DNA of 64,000 nucleotides. Source: Devosia epidermidihirudinis. GTDB taxonomy: Bacteria; Pseudomonadota; Alphaproteobacteria; Rhizobiales; Devosiaceae. The position numbers and the translations under genes were made by a program. The DNA lies in contig NZ_LANJ01000011.1 of assembly GCF_000971295.1 (NCBI RefSeq), positions 124,001 through 188,000 on the forward strand, in the 5' to 3' direction. Below, in pieces: positions 1-8,565 of this stretch (its first letter is position 1; each line of letters starts with the position of its first letter). Under the pieces are notes generated by a model. It did no database searches and was not told the DNA's origin. It was given only the letters and a program-made list of their open reading frames with translations.

Positions 1-1254
1 GGGCTCATACTCGCGCAACACCTGCCCCACATGCGTCTCGACCGCCATGGACACGTCTACCGGCCCGGCAGCGCCCGGCGTCGAGGGGCGCTCGGCGATG
101 TTCAGCTCGTTCTGGACGATCTCTGGGGAAATGCTTTCGTCGGCATAAAGCGCTGATAGGCGACGAACGAGGTTTTCCAGTTCGCGCACGTTGCCAGGCC
201 ATGCGTAGTTCTGCATGAGCTTGATGGCTTCGGGCGAAATGGATTTGACCGGCTCACCTTCGCGCTGCGCGGCCTTGAGGAAGTGCAGCGCCAGATCGCC
301 AATATCATCGCTGCGTTCGCGCAGGGGCGGCAAGCGGATCGGCACGACGTTAAGGCGATAGTAGAGATCCTCGCGGAACAGGCCCTGACGGATCATCTGG
401 CTGAGATCGCGGTGCGTGGCGGCGACGATGCGGACATTGGTCTTGATGGCGCTGCGGCCGCCGACCATCGTGTATTCGCCCTCCTGCAGAACGCGCAACA
501 GGCGGGTCTGAGCATCCATCGGCATGTCGCCGATTTCGTCGAGGAAGAGCGTACCGCCCTCGGCCTGTTCGAAGCGGCCCGATGAACGGGTATTCGCGCC
601 GGTGAAAGCGCCCTTCTCGTGACCGAACAGTTCGGCTTCGATCAGGTCGCGCGGAATGGCGGCCATGTTGATGGCGACGAAGGGGCCGTTGCGGCGCTTG
701 CCGAAGTCATGCAAGGCACGAGCCACCAGTTCTTTGCCGGTGCCGCTCTCGCCGGTGATCATCACCGTGAGATCGGTCTGCATCAGACGCGCAAGGGCGC
801 GGTAGATGTCCTGCATAGCGGTCGAGCGACCCACCAGCGGCATGGTTTCGCCGGGCTCTTCGGCGTGGCGATCGGCGTTGGACGGCTTTTTAGCATCGGC
901 CAAGGCGCGGGCGACGACCGAGAGAACCTCGGTGATGTCGAAGGGCTTGGGCAGGTACTCGTAGGCACCGACTTCTGACGCGCGAATGGCAGTCATGAAG
1001 GTGTTCTGCGCTGACATGACGATCATGGGCAGATCGGGACGCAGCTTCTTGATCTTGGGCATCACCTCAAAGGCGTTGCCATCGGGCATGGCCACGTCGG
1101 TGATGAGGATATCGCCCTCGCCGCGGCTGACCCAGTTCCACATGGTGGAGATGTTGCCGGTGGGGCGAACTTCGTAACCGGCGCGGGTCAGCGCCTGATT
1201 GAGCACCATACGGATGGCGGCATCATCGTCGGCAAGAAGAACTACGTGACTCAT
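1..1254 (-). CDS. ntrC: Nitrogen regulation response regulator NtrC (partial, C-terminus off the window)
   Basis: Sigma-54-dependent response regulator that activates nitrogen-assimilation promoters when phosphorylated by NtrB. The visible 418 residues start with a receiver domain (acidic cluster ADDD near residue 9, phospho-acceptor Asp53 in the ITDVAMP motif). A sigma-54 AAA+ domain follows, with Walker A GESGTGKE and the GAFTGA loop that contacts sigma-54. The C-terminal Fis-type helix-turn-helix lies beyond the left edge. The ATG overlaps the ntrB stop as ATGA, so the two are translationally coupled in a dusB-ntrB-ntrC operon, a known alphaproteobacterial arrangement. NtrX is the nearest alternative, but pairing with NtrB and operon order favour NtrC. 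Confidence 0.95.
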   Translation of the reverse strand, partial: MSHVVLLADDDAAIRMVLNQALTRAGYEVRPTGNISTMWNWVSRGEGDILITDVAMPDGNAFEVMPKIKKLRPDLPMIVMSAQNTFMTAIRASEVGAYEYLPKPFDITEVLSVVARALADAKKPSNADRHAEEPGETMPLVGRSTAMQDIYRALARLMQTDLTVMITGESGTGKELVARALHDFGKRRNGPFVAINMAAIPRDLIEAELFGHEKGAFTGANTRSSGRFEQAEGGTLFLDEIGDMPMDAQTRLLRVLQEGEYTMVGGRSAIKTNVRIVAATHRDLSQMIRQGLFREDLYYRLNVVPIRLPPLRERSDDIGDLALHFLKAAQREGEPVKSISPEAIKLMQNYAWPGNVRELENLVRRLSALYADESISPEIVQNELNIAERPSTPGAAGPVDVSMAVETHVGQVLREYEP

Positions 1255-2378
1255 ATTGCCGATTCCCTTTGAGTGGATGCGTCGAAGGCGCCGCTGGCGA
1301 CGGGGAGCAGAATGCGAAACCGCGTTCTGCCGGGGCGGCTTTCACAATCGATGACGCCGCCATGGTCGCCAACAATCTTGGCGACGAGCGCCAGACCGAG
1401 GCCAGAGCCGTTTTGTTTGGTGGTGACGAATGGATCGAAGAGGAATGGCAAGATGTCTGGTGGAACACCCGGGCCGTTATCCTCGATGACGATCTCAAGC
1501 GGCAGTGAAATGCGCTCAGAGACCCCAGTGACGGCAATACGCACGCCCGGTCGAAACGCGGTGGTGAACCGGATCTCGGGTTTCTGAGTCCGTTCAACGG
1601 CCTCTGCCGCATTCTTCACCAGGTTCAGGAAGACCTGAATGAGCTGGTCGCGGTTACCCAAGACTGGCGGGAGCGACGGATCGTATTCTTCGGAGAAGGC
1701 AATGCCACGGGCAACGCCATTGCGCGCGAGCAGCTTCACCCGGTCCAGCACCACGTGAATGTTGATCGGCTCCCGCTCCAGCGGACGCTCGTCGCCAAAC
1801 ACCTCCACGCGATCGATAAGGCCAACGATGCGGTCGGTTTCCTCGCGGATCAGGCGGGTCAATGGAACTTCATCGCTGCTGACGGTCTGTTCGAGCAGCT
1901 GTGCAGCGCCGCGAATGCCGGAAAGCGGGTTCTTGATTTCATGAGCCAGCATGGATGCAAGGCCCGTTACCGAGCGGGCGGCGCCGCGCGATACCATTTG
2001 CCGGTCGATCTTGTCGGCCATGGTACGCTCCTGGATGAGAAGCGCGACGCGGCCATCGGTGTCGGAGATCGGGCTGGCGAAGACGTCAGCGATCCGCTCA
2101 TCGCCGAAGCGGGAGGAACCGACACGAACGCGATATTCTGTCATCGGCGCACGACGAAGCGTGACGGTTTCCACAAGGCCAATAATGGGCGAGCCGAAGG
2201 CGATCAGGTCATCGAGGCGCTGACGCACCAGAACGCTGAGGGACGCACCGAAAAAGGCCTCGGCGGCGTAATTGACGAAAGTGATCTGGCGATCTTCGTC
2301 GCACACCAGAATGGGCTGCGGCAGTGCCTGCAGAACGGCCATGGAGGGGACGGCGGCGGTGTCTTGCGTAAGGGTCAT
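1251..2378 (-). CDS. ntrB: Nitrogen regulation sensor histidine kinase NtrB
   Basis: Soluble sensor kinase/phosphatase for NtrC, normally controlled by PII proteins. No membrane segment is visible. A PAS domain occupies roughly residues 15-115. It is followed by a dimerisation/phospho-acceptor helix with motif [11 protein letters not shown] (His about 146), the N box LVKNAAEAV, and the G boxes DNGPGVPP and GSGLGLA of the HATPase domain. I chose the ATG at 2378 because it forms an ATGA overlap with the dusB stop. An in-frame ATG five codons upstream (2393) is possible. Length (375 aa) is normal for the family. The gene lies between dusB and ntrC in one leftward operon. Confidence 0.95.
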   Translation of the reverse strand: MTLTQDTAAVPSMAVLQALPQPILVCDEDRQITFVNYAAEAFFGASLSVLVRQRLDDLIAFGSPIIGLVETVTLRRAPMTEYRVRVGSSRFGDERIADVFASPISDTDGRVALLIQERTMADKIDRQMVSRGAARSVTGLASMLAHEIKNPLSGIRGAAQLLEQTVSSDEVPLTRLIREETDRIVGLIDRVEVFGDERPLEREPINIHVVLDRVKLLARNGVARGIAFSEEYDPSLPPVLGNRDQLIQVFLNLVKNAAEAVERTQKPEIRFTTAFRPGVRIAVTGVSERISLPLEIVIEDNGPGVPPDILPFLFDPFVTTKQNGSGLGLALVAKIVGDHGGVIDCESRPGRTRFRILLPVASGAFDASTQRESAI

Positions 2379-3385
2379 GCCGCTGCGGTCCATTGGCCGG
2401 AGAAAATGTGGTCGATCATGCCGAGGACTTCAGCAGGCGTTTCGTTGTTGAGAAAGGCCGAGCGGGTTGGCTTGTCGAGCACGATGCCGGCCGCTTCAGT
2501 GTACCAATCGAGGTGCTTCCGCGAGGCACGGAGACCAACCGCGGTGCCATATTCGACCAGCATGTCTTCATAGTGCTCGGAGATGAGCGCGACGAGCTCG
2601 GCGCCTGCAGGAGCCTCCGGGCCGGCTTCGCCCTGAAGCCCTGCCCCGATCTGAGCGACGGCCCATGGCTGCCCCTGTGCGCCACGGCCGAGCATAACAG
2701 CGGCGGCGCCAGACTGGGCCAACGCCTCGCGGGCGGCTGCAAGATCGATGATGTCACCATTGACAACGACAGGCACGTCGACGGCTTCGACAACCTCACG
2801 GACCAACTCCCAACGCGCGGAGCCCTTGTAGAACTGCTGGCGAGTGCGGCCATGGACGGTGATCATCTTGACGCCGGCATCGACGGCCCGACGCGCCATT
2901 TCCGGGGCGTTGAGGCTTTCATCGTCCCAACCCAGGCGCATCTTGACGGTCACGGGCAGCGGCGTGGCCGACACAACCGCATCGATCAACGTCATGGCCA
3001 GGTCCGGCACGCGCATCAGCGCAGAACCTGCATAGCCGTTGGTCACGCGCTTGGCTGGACAGCCGAAGTTGATGTCGATGATATCGGCACCGGCGTCATG
3101 GGCAATCCGCGCGCCCTGAGCCATCCACTCGGCCTCGCAGCCGGCAAGCTGCACCATATGGGGCAAAGTGTTCGGCTTGCCGAGTTTACGCACCATTTCC
3201 TGATTGCCGACACCGAGTGCATTGCTGGCGATCATCTCGGACACGACCATGCCTGCGCCAAACCGCTCGGCTATCTTGCGGAAAGGACGATCGGTAATGC
3301 CAGCCATGGGAGCGAGGAAAGCATTGTTGCGCACCAAGTGATCGCCGATGCTTATCTTGGAGGCATGCTCAGTCACAAAATGCAC
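2375..3385 (-). CDS. dusB: tRNA-dihydrouridine synthase (DusB/NifR3 family)
   Basis: FMN enzyme that reduces specific uridines in the tRNA D-loop to dihydrouridine. The 336-aa product has the N-terminal [12 protein letters not shown] motif, the catalytic-Cys segment [19 protein letters not shown], the FMN-binding stretch [11 protein letters not shown], the HGRTRQQ motif and GRGAQGQPW near the phosphate site. These are all hallmarks of the TIM-barrel Dus family. It is the first gene of the leftward operon with ntrB and ntrC, the position in which it was named nifR3 in Rhodobacter and rhizobia. It diverges from ispDF across a 166-bp region with a long inverted repeat. The family is certain; DusB is chosen over DusA or DusC from operon context. 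Confidence 0.95.
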   Translation of the reverse strand: MHFVTEHASKISIGDHLVRNNAFLAPMAGITDRPFRKIAERFGAGMVVSEMIASNALGVGNQEMVRKLGKPNTLPHMVQLAGCEAEWMAQGARIAHDAGADIIDINFGCPAKRVTNGYAGSALMRVPDLAMTLIDAVVSATPLPVTVKMRLGWDDESLNAPEMARRAVDAGVKMITVHGRTRQQFYKGSARWELVREVVEAVDVPVVVNGDIIDLAAAREALAQSGAAAVMLGRGAQGQPWAVAQIGAGLQGEAGPEAPAGAELVALISEHYEDMLVEYGTAVGLRASRKHLDWYTEAAGIVLDKPTRSAFLNNETPAEVLGMIDHIFSGQWTAAA

Positions 3386-3408
3386 CAGAAATGATCAAAC
3401 CCAAAACT

Positions 3409-3466
3409 ATGCCTGCACAATAATCAAAACCCATGTTGGCGCAACACTATAAGTGTGTGCAGGCAT
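3409..3466. repeat. 11-bp inverted repeat in the dusB/ispDF divergent promoter region
   Basis: The arms ATGCCTGCACA (3409-3419) and TGTGCAGGCAT (3456-3466) are perfect reverse complements separated by 36 bp. They lie between two divergent operons. A small inner repeat GTTGGCGCAAC lies near 3435-3445. The arms could be paired operator half-sites or the base of a stem-loop in a transcript. Which of these applies cannot be decided from sequence. Confidence 0.5.
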
Positions 3467-3551
3467 GGTGCGGCAGCCCTGCACTTGCCGCATGGCGGGG
3501 GGGCAGCTAGACCACGGGCGTGTGACAACTTCCTGTCTGAGACCGTTCGCC

Positions 3552-4742
3552 ATGCGTGAAAAATCCATAGCCGTCATCGTGGTCGCCGCTGGTCGCGGCG
3601 AGCGGGCCTCTGCCAATGGGGAAAGCGAGCCCAAGCAGTACCGCCGGGTGGATGGCGTTGCGGTGCTAGAACGGACGATTGACGCTTTTTTGGCCTCGCC
3701 GCAGGTGAGCCAGATTTTGACGGTGATTCATGCCGATCATGGCGAGCGTTATGCGGCGCTCGGGCTGTCGGATGACCGTCTGCTGCCGCCAGTGATTGGC
3801 GGGGAAAGCCGACAATCGTCCGTGCTGGCCGGGTTGAAGGCGTTAGCACCGATGCGGCCGGACCTGGTGCTCATTCAGGACGCAGCGCGCCCGTTTGTCA
3901 GCACGGCGCTGATTGGCGACGTGGTGGCGGTGTTGGCGCAACTCGATGGCGCCCTGCCCGCGCTACCGGTAACCGACACCGTGAAGCGCTCGCTGGACGG
4001 CCAACTGGTCGCGACAACCGAAGATCGCAACCAGCTGTTTGCCGCGCAGACGCCGCAGGGCTTCCGGTTCAGCCAGATTTTTTCGGCGCATATGCGCGCC
4101 TCGACAGTTCGCCGACAATTCACCGATGACGCCGAGATCGCCGAATGGGCTGGTCTGCGTGTCGGCATGGTGATGGGTGACAGAAACAACATCAAGATCA
4201 CGCATCCCGAGGACTTCGTCCGGGCCGAGCGGATCATTCATGGAGATAGCCTGATGGAAACCCGCGTTGGTACCGGTTTTGACGTTCACTCATTCGAGCC
4301 CGGCGATGTGGTGTGGCTGGGCGGCGTGCGCATCCCCTACAAGTTCAAGCTGAATGGCCATTCGGACTCAGACGTGGCGCTGCATGCGCTAACCGACGCA
4401 ATTCTGGGCGCGATTGGCGAAGGCGATATCGGCGTGCACTTCCCGCCATCCGATATGCAGTGGAAGGGAGCGGCCTCGACCATTTTCCTTGAGCATGCCG
4501 GTAAACTTGTGACCGAACGCGGTGGTCGGATCGTCAATCTGGACGTGACAATCGTTTGCGAAGGCCCCAGGATCGCAGAACACGTGCCGGCGATGCAGGG
4601 GGTGATCGCCGCGACACTTGGGATCGCGACCTCGCGGATCGCGATCAAGGCGACAACCAGCGAGCGGCTCGGGTTTATCGGGCGGGAGGAAGGTATCGTG
4701 GCTATGGCAAGTGCAAGCGTAGAAGTGCCAAGGGTGGACTGA
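3552..4742 (+). CDS. ispDF: Bifunctional MEP cytidylyltransferase / MEcPP synthase (IspDF)
   Basis: Catalyses two non-consecutive steps of the non-mevalonate isoprenoid pathway: CDP-ME formation (IspD) and cyclisation to 2-C-methyl-D-erythritol 2,4-cyclodiphosphate (IspF). Residues 1 to about 225 are IspD, with the CTP-binding VVAAGRGERA, the QDAARPFV motif and the HPEDF end. From Met235 the IspF domain begins with GTGFDVHSF (zinc-site Asp/His), followed by LNGHSDSDVALHAL and the GDIGVHFPPSD loop. The fusion is common in alphaproteobacteria. I chose the ATG at 3552 (MREKSIAVIV) because upstream in-frame sequence is not conserved-looking. The stop overlaps the next start by one base (TGATG), suggesting coupling to the CinA-like gene. 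Confidence 0.96.
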   Translation: MREKSIAVIVVAAGRGERASANGESEPKQYRRVDGVAVLERTIDAFLASPQVSQILTVIHADHGERYAALGLSDDRLLPPVIGGESRQSSVLAGLKALAPMRPDLVLIQDAARPFVSTALIGDVVAVLAQLDGALPALPVTDTVKRSLDGQLVATTEDRNQLFAAQTPQGFRFSQIFSAHMRASTVRRQFTDDAEIAEWAGLRVGMVMGDRNNIKITHPEDFVRAERIIHGDSLMETRVGTGFDVHSFEPGDVVWLGGVRIPYKFKLNGHSDSDVALHALTDAILGAIGEGDIGVHFPPSDMQWKGAASTIFLEHAGKLVTERGGRIVNLDVTIVCEGPRIAEHVPAMQGVIAATLGIATSRIAIKATTSERLGFIGREEGIVAMASASVEVPRVD

Positions 4743-5251
4743 TGGCGGCAAAGGCAGTAAGCGCGCCCGACAAGGGCAAACAGATTATCGACCTGCTCAC
4801 CGCAGCCAACAAAACGATCGTTACTGCTGAAAGCTGTACCGCAGGCCTCGTGGCCGCGGCACTGACCGATGCGCCTGGGGCCTCCTCGGCGTTTTACGGT
4901 GGCTACATTACCTATGCCAATTCGGCCAAGTCGCGTCTGATCCATGTGCAGGCGCGGTTGATCCGCGATTACGGCGCAGTGTCCAACCAGGTGGCACGCG
5001 CCATGGCAGACGGCGCCCGCAACACAGCACGAGCGGATTTCGCCGTGGCGGTAACGGGCATTGCCGGGCCAGATGGCGGCAGCGACAAGAAGCCAGTTGG
5101 CTTGGTCTATGTGGCTGTGTCGTCAGAGCTGGCGACGCTGGTCATCGAACACAAGTTTGGCGATCTGGGTCGCGCCGAGATACGCCAGAAGAGCGTCGAG
5201 GCTGCGCTCGACGTTGTGCTGCAAGTGCTCAAGGGCACCACGGGCAACTAG
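4742..5251 (+). CDS. CinA C-terminal domain protein, nicotinamide-nucleotide amidase (PncC type)
   Basis: The 169-aa product corresponds to the stand-alone C-terminal CinA domain, which deamidates NMN to nicotinate mononucleotide in pyridine-nucleotide recycling. The visible family signature is TVTAESCTAGLVAAALTD with the catalytic Ser/Cys region, then the FYGGYITYAN, GAVSNQVARAMADGAR and AVTGIAGPDGGS stretches. The N-terminal MoCF-like domain of full-length CinA is absent. The start ATG overlaps the ispDF stop, and cinA-like genes commonly follow ispDF in alphaproteobacteria. The stop codon sits within the same CTAG as the stop of the convergent VOC gene. Enzymatic activity is inferred from family membership. 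Confidence 0.9.
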   Translation: MAAKAVSAPDKGKQIIDLLTAANKTIVTAESCTAGLVAAALTDAPGASSAFYGGYITYANSAKSRLIHVQARLIRDYGAVSNQVARAMADGARNTARADFAVAVTGIAGPDGGSDKKPVGLVYVAVSSELATLVIEHKFGDLGRAEIRQKSVEAALDVVLQVLKGTTGN

Positions 5252-5613
5252 GCGCCAACAAGAACGAACACGTTGCCGTCGGGAGCTTCCATGACGGCGA
5301 CGTGGCCAGACTCTGTGGCGAATGGCTCGCGGATCCAGGTGATTTCCGCATTCGCCTTCAGTTCCGCAAATGTGGCACGCACATCGTCGACAGCGAGTTC
5401 GACCTCGGTGAAATTCACATCAGGATTGTCGCTGAGCACCAGTTCGGAGCTGGCCTGATCGGGAAACTTGAGCCCGACGAGTGTCCATAGCCGGCCGTCG
5501 TCACGCGGACGCTCAATTCTCCAAGCTTCCTTTAAACCCAGCGAAACATAAAACGACGTGGACTTCGCCACGTCGTTGGTTGGTACGCATACACATTCGA
5601 TTTTCTTGATCAT
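5248..5613 (-). CDS. VOC (glyoxalase/bleomycin-resistance fold) family protein
   Basis: A 121-aa single-module vicinal-oxygen-chelate protein. The beta-alpha-beta-beta-beta halves are recognisable, with an opening KIECVCVPTNDVAKSTSFY strand-helix and a closing HVAVMEAPDGNVFVL strand typical of the superfamily. One possible metal ligand Glu and a His near the C-terminus are visible, but the substrate cannot be predicted. Members include glyoxalase I-like enzymes, dioxygenases and antibiotic-binding proteins. It converges on the CinA-like gene, and both stops share one CTAG with no room for a terminator between them. It is separated by only 34 bp from ratA upstream on the same strand, which it may follow in a transcript. 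Confidence 0.85.
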   Translation of the reverse strand: MIKKIECVCVPTNDVAKSTSFYVSLGLKEAWRIERPRDDGRLWTLVGLKFPDQASSELVLSDNPDVNFTEVELAVDDVRATFAELKANAEITWIREPFATESGHVAVMEAPDGNVFVLVGA

Positions 5614-5647
5614 GGAGCCCCCTGCACCAGTTCAAATGAAATGCGGA

Positions 5648-6094
5648 TTACCCGCCGTAGCGCCTATCGGCCTCGTCGATAAACGCCTGGATAATCTCTT
5701 CCTGCTTGGCAGCGAAAGCCGGCTCTGCGACCGCAGCGATCAGCGGATTCGCAATCTTGAAATCCACCTCGAACCGCACGCGGGCGCCCATACCCTCAGG
5801 CTCGAAGCTCCAGACACTATCGAGATAGGCGAATAGGCCATCGACAGCCTTGGCCCGAATGGTCAAGGCGTCGACGTCGTTGGTGACGCGGCTGGTATAG
5901 GCCTGGGTGACCGGGCCGAACGAGATCGTCATCTTGGCAAGGCGCACGTCTGCCCCTGCTGGCGCTGCAGGGTCGGTGCGCACTTCCATCGCCTTGCAGT
6001 TCGGGACGAACCGGGGATAGTCGTTGAGGTCGCTGACGATGTCGAACATACGCCTGGGCAGATGCGGCACGTGCCGTTCAAAGAAGCGCTTCAT
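5648..6094 (-). CDS. ratA: Type II toxin-antitoxin RatA / COQ10-like START-domain protein
   Basis: A 148-aa START/polyketide-cyclase-fold protein. The N-terminal motif (RHVPHLPRRMFDIVSDLNDYPRFVPNCK) and the C-terminal LIAAVAEPAFAAKQEEIIQAF helix are characteristic of the RatA/COQ10 subfamily. E. coli RatA was reported to block 70S assembly, while mitochondrial COQ10 binds ubiquinone. In alphaproteobacteria, where it follows lipA, a quinone-related role is the more natural guess. Its ATG overlaps the lipA stop by one base (TAATG), so the two are co-translated. No cognate antitoxin (ratB) adjoins it, which argues against a true toxin-antitoxin pair. Confidence 0.88.
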   Translation of the reverse strand: MKRFFERHVPHLPRRMFDIVSDLNDYPRFVPNCKAMEVRTDPAAPAGADVRLAKMTISFGPVTQAYTSRVTNDVDALTIRAKAVDGLFAYLDSVWSFEPEGMGARVRFEVDFKIANPLIAAVAEPAFAAKQEEIIQAFIDEADRRYGG

Positions 6095-7047
6095 TAGTGA
6101 CCGAGCTTCGCCATGCGGGCAGCCTTCAGAGCGGCGAAATCTTCGCCGGCGTGGTGCGACGAGCGCGTGAGTGGGCTCGATGAAACCAGCGAGAAACCCT
6201 TGGCCGTTGCGACAGTCGCGAAGGACTTGAACTCGTCCGGCGTCACGAAACGCTGCAATGGGTAGTGTTTCTTGGTGGGCTGGAGATACTGACCGATGGT
6301 CAGGAAATCCACGTCGGCAGAGCGCAGATCATCCATCAGCTGGAGGACTTCGTTCCGCTCTTCGCCCAGGCCGACCATGATGCCGGACTTGGTGAACATG
6401 GTCGGATCGAGTTCCTTGACCTTCTGCAGCAGACGGATCGAGTGGAAGTAGCGCGCGCCGGGACGCACCTTGAGATACTTGGACGGCACCGTTTCCAGAT
6501 TGTGGTTGAACACGTCTGGCTTGGCGGCCACGACGATTTCCAGCGCGCCTTCCTTGCGGAGGAAGTCTGGCGTGAGAATTTCGATGGTGGTCTTCGGATT
6601 GCGCGCGCGGATCGCCAGGATCACATCGGCAAAGTGCTGCGCACCGCCATCAGCCAGATCATCGCGATCGACCGAGGTGATGACAACATGCTCGAGGCCG
6701 AGCTTCTGAACGGCCAGAGCGACTTTTTCAGGTTCGCTGGCGTCGAGTGGACCAGGCATGCCGGTGCGCACGTTGCAGAACGCGCAGGCGCGCGTGCAAA
6801 TCTCGCCCATGATCATCATGGTGGCGTGCTTTTTGGACCAGCATTCCCCGATATTGGGGCAGCCAGCCTCTTCGCAGACCGTCACCAGACCATGCTCCCG
6901 CACGATCTGCTGGGTCTCCTTGTAGATCGGCGAGCCCGGCGCCTTGACGCGGATCCAGTCCGGCTTGCGCAGAACGACGCTGTCAGGCCGATTGGCCTTT
7001 TCCGGGTGGCGCGGCTTGAGCGCCGAATTATCGATGAGCGTAACCAA
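6094..7047 (-). CDS. lipA: Lipoyl synthase
   Basis: Radical-SAM enzyme that inserts two sulfurs into protein-bound octanoyl groups to make lipoate for 2-oxoacid dehydrogenases. Two iron-sulfur sites are visible: the auxiliary-cluster cysteines in [12 protein letters not shown] and the radical-SAM triad in CTRACAFC. The C-terminal [15 protein letters not shown] carries the serine ligand region conserved in LipA. The length of 317 aa is typical. It lies downstream of the pdh-lpd genes, whose E2 and E1-beta subunits carry lipoyl domains, and is coupled to ratA. The partner octanoyltransferase LipB is encoded at 61447-62211. Confidence 0.97.
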   Translation of the reverse strand: MVTLIDNSALKPRHPEKANRPDSVVLRKPDWIRVKAPGSPIYKETQQIVREHGLVTVCEEAGCPNIGECWSKKHATMMIMGEICTRACAFCNVRTGMPGPLDASEPEKVALAVQKLGLEHVVITSVDRDDLADGGAQHFADVILAIRARNPKTTIEILTPDFLRKEGALEIVVAAKPDVFNHNLETVPSKYLKVRPGARYFHSIRLLQKVKELDPTMFTKSGIMVGLGEERNEVLQLMDDLRSADVDFLTIGQYLQPTKKHYPLQRFVTPDEFKSFATVATAKGFSLVSSSPLTRSSHHAGEDFAALKAARMAKLGH

Positions 7048-7119
7048 TTTTGGTCCTGACTGGGCAGTGATGCCCGTTATATCGCTCCCAAACGCAGCCG
7101 GTTCAACCCGGCCTTATGA

Positions 7120-7377
7120 CTATCGTGCGATGATGCGCGCGACGGCTATGACGACGATGGCACCGATGGTGGCCGTGATGACCTGACTGACCAGCACATT
7201 GCCAATGGGCAAAGAAACATTGAGCGCTGACAACAGCCAGCCGCCGACGAATGCGCCGATGACGCCCACGATGAGATTGCGCAGCAATCCACCGCCGCCA
7301 AGCACCAGCCCAGCGAGCCAGCCTGCAACAAGGCCAATTGCCAGAAAGATCAGAAGTTCTTGCGTGCCGATGCTCAT
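7120..7377 (-). CDS. GlsB/YeaQ/YmgE family stress-response membrane protein
   Basis: An 85-aa inner-membrane protein with three hydrophobic segments and the glycine-rich pattern GLVAGWLAGLVLGGGGLLRN followed by GVIGAFVGGWLL. This is the transglycosylase-associated (Tag/YeaQ) signature. The function of the family is unclear, and members are often stress-induced. The start at 7377 (MSIGTQELL) forms an ATGA overlap with the stop of the upstream oxidoreductase, which argues for it over the ATG nine codons earlier. A similar small gene often lies between lpdA and lipA in rhizobial relatives, so this appears to be its ancestral place. Confidence 0.88.
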   Translation of the reverse strand: MSIGTQELLIFLAIGLVAGWLAGLVLGGGGLLRNLIVGVIGAFVGGWLLSALNVSLPIGNVLVSQVITATIGAIVVIAVARIIAR

Positions 7378-8414
7378 GCCATGATCTCCGAGATGTCGAC
7401 CCATTCACCATTACGGGACGCTGAGGTGATGGTCGCCTGCACGAGGGCAAGCGAATGCAGATTGTCCTCGCCCGAGCTGAAGCGCGCGGGCACAGTGCCT
7501 GTTTCGACGACTTTGGCGACAGCTGCCAGCGTGCCGACGCGGTCGGCATATTCAACGGGCTGCAGATCGAAAGGCGTTTCTTCGCCTTCAAGCGGACGCA
7601 GGCTTAAACGGTCTGGGCCTGACTTGCCCATGAAGTGATCCCGCGAGCTCCAGCGGATTTCGCCTTCCGAGCAATCCATCGACCAGTCGCCAGACCATGG
7701 CGTGGTGGGGCCGGTACTCATCCAGCTGCCGCTATAGGACACCATGGTGCCCTTTTCGAACTCGATAGTGGCCAGACCAACCGGATTGTGGCCGAATGGG
7801 CTGCCGGGTGGGTTCCAGGTGCGGCACGACACGCGCTTGGGCTCGTCGCCCAGCACCATGCGCATCAGGTCGAAGTGGTGGATCGACATATCGGCCAGCA
7901 ACGGATCGGGCATGTCCCAATAGCGGTAGCCCTGGGTTGGACCGTGGCGGCGGAAATTGATGGTCACGAGGTTTACCGGGCCGAACTTCTGCGCGCCAAT
8001 AAGCTCGGCAGCGGCAATCGGGCCGGGCTGGAAGCGGTAGTTCTGGCTGACCATCAGCACGCGACCGGCGGCCTTGGCGAGAGCGACCAGTTCCTTGGCC
8101 TGCGCGATGGTCGAGGCGAACGGCTTTTCGACGATGACGTTGAGGCCCAGCTCCAGGCAGCGCTTGACCACCGGATAGTGCGCTTCGGTCCGCAGTGTAC
8201 AGATCGCCAGCTCGGCATCGGTGTTCTGGACGGCCGTTTCCAGATCAAGGAAGCACAGCTCGGGCGCTATCGTGAGTTCTGTCTGGACGCGCTGAACGGC
8301 ATCTGGATTTGAATCCACATAGCCCACCATGTGAATGTTGGGAACATTGGGGATAACGTCCTTGGACCAGCTGAATCCCCAGTGTCCCAGGCCGATCTGC
8401 AATGCCTTGACCAT
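7374..8414 (-). CDS. Gfo/Idh/MocA family NAD(P)-dependent oxidoreductase
   Basis: A 346-aa protein with an N-terminal Rossmann fold (QIGLGHWGF, a variant of GxGxxG) and the family motif VEKPFASTIAQAKEL, which holds the catalytic Lys of the EKP signature. A C-terminal alpha/beta domain includes MSIHHFDLMRMVLGDEP, with the conserved His-x-x-Asp-x-x pattern. Substrates are usually polyols or sugars, and the specific one cannot be told. I chose the ATG at 8414 because AAGGAG lies just upstream. The longer reading frame to 8543 is only translation of an intergenic palindromic repeat. Its position between lpdA and the GlsB gene looks like a later insertion into a lipoate-related operon. Confidence 0.9.
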   Translation of the reverse strand: MVKALQIGLGHWGFSWSKDVIPNVPNIHMVGYVDSNPDAVQRVQTELTIAPELCFLDLETAVQNTDAELAICTLRTEAHYPVVKRCLELGLNVIVEKPFASTIAQAKELVALAKAAGRVLMVSQNYRFQPGPIAAAELIGAQKFGPVNLVTINFRRHGPTQGYRYWDMPDPLLADMSIHHFDLMRMVLGDEPKRVSCRTWNPPGSPFGHNPVGLATIEFEKGTMVSYSGSWMSTGPTTPWSGDWSMDCSEGEIRWSSRDHFMGKSGPDRLSLRPLEGEETPFDLQPVEYADRVGTLAAVAKVVETGTVPARFSSGEDNLHSLALVQATITSASRNGEWVDISEIMA

Positions 8415-8455
8415 GTGGATAACTCCTTCACGTTCGCCATTTGGTTCCACAGCGT

Positions 8456-8540
8456 CATTCCGGCGAAGGCCGGAATCCATGCTGTGTAGCCGCCGCGTGT
8501 TGAGAACCTTCAGAATGGACCCCGGCTTTCGCCGGGGTGA
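8456..8540. repeat. Palindromic intergenic repeat (REP-like, two hairpins)
   Basis: Two perfect stem-loops lie about 40 bp apart. They are ATTCCGGC-GAAG-GCCGGAAT at 8457-8476 and ACCCCGGC-TTTC-GCCGGGGT at 8519-8538. Read through in one frame they give the RRKPGS and GLRRND peptides often seen as spurious N-terminal extensions in alphaproteobacteria. Related but not identical hairpins occur at 56018-56035 and 62821-62894 in this window. The element sits between lpdA and the oxidoreductase gene and could also act as a partial terminator. Confidence 0.75.
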
Positions 8541-8565
8541 CATCGCGTTTGCTGGCCCTTAGGCC

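Noticed and set aside
5648..6094. RatA as the toxin of a toxin-antitoxin module
   Set aside because: No ratB antitoxin adjoins it. The gene is coupled to lipA, a conserved housekeeping arrangement, so a COQ10-like role is more likely.
8415..8543. N-terminal extension of the Gfo/Idh oxidoreductase
   Set aside because: The extra 43 codons translate the palindromic repeat (RRKPGS and GLRRND peptides), while the ATG at 8414 has a strong ribosome site.
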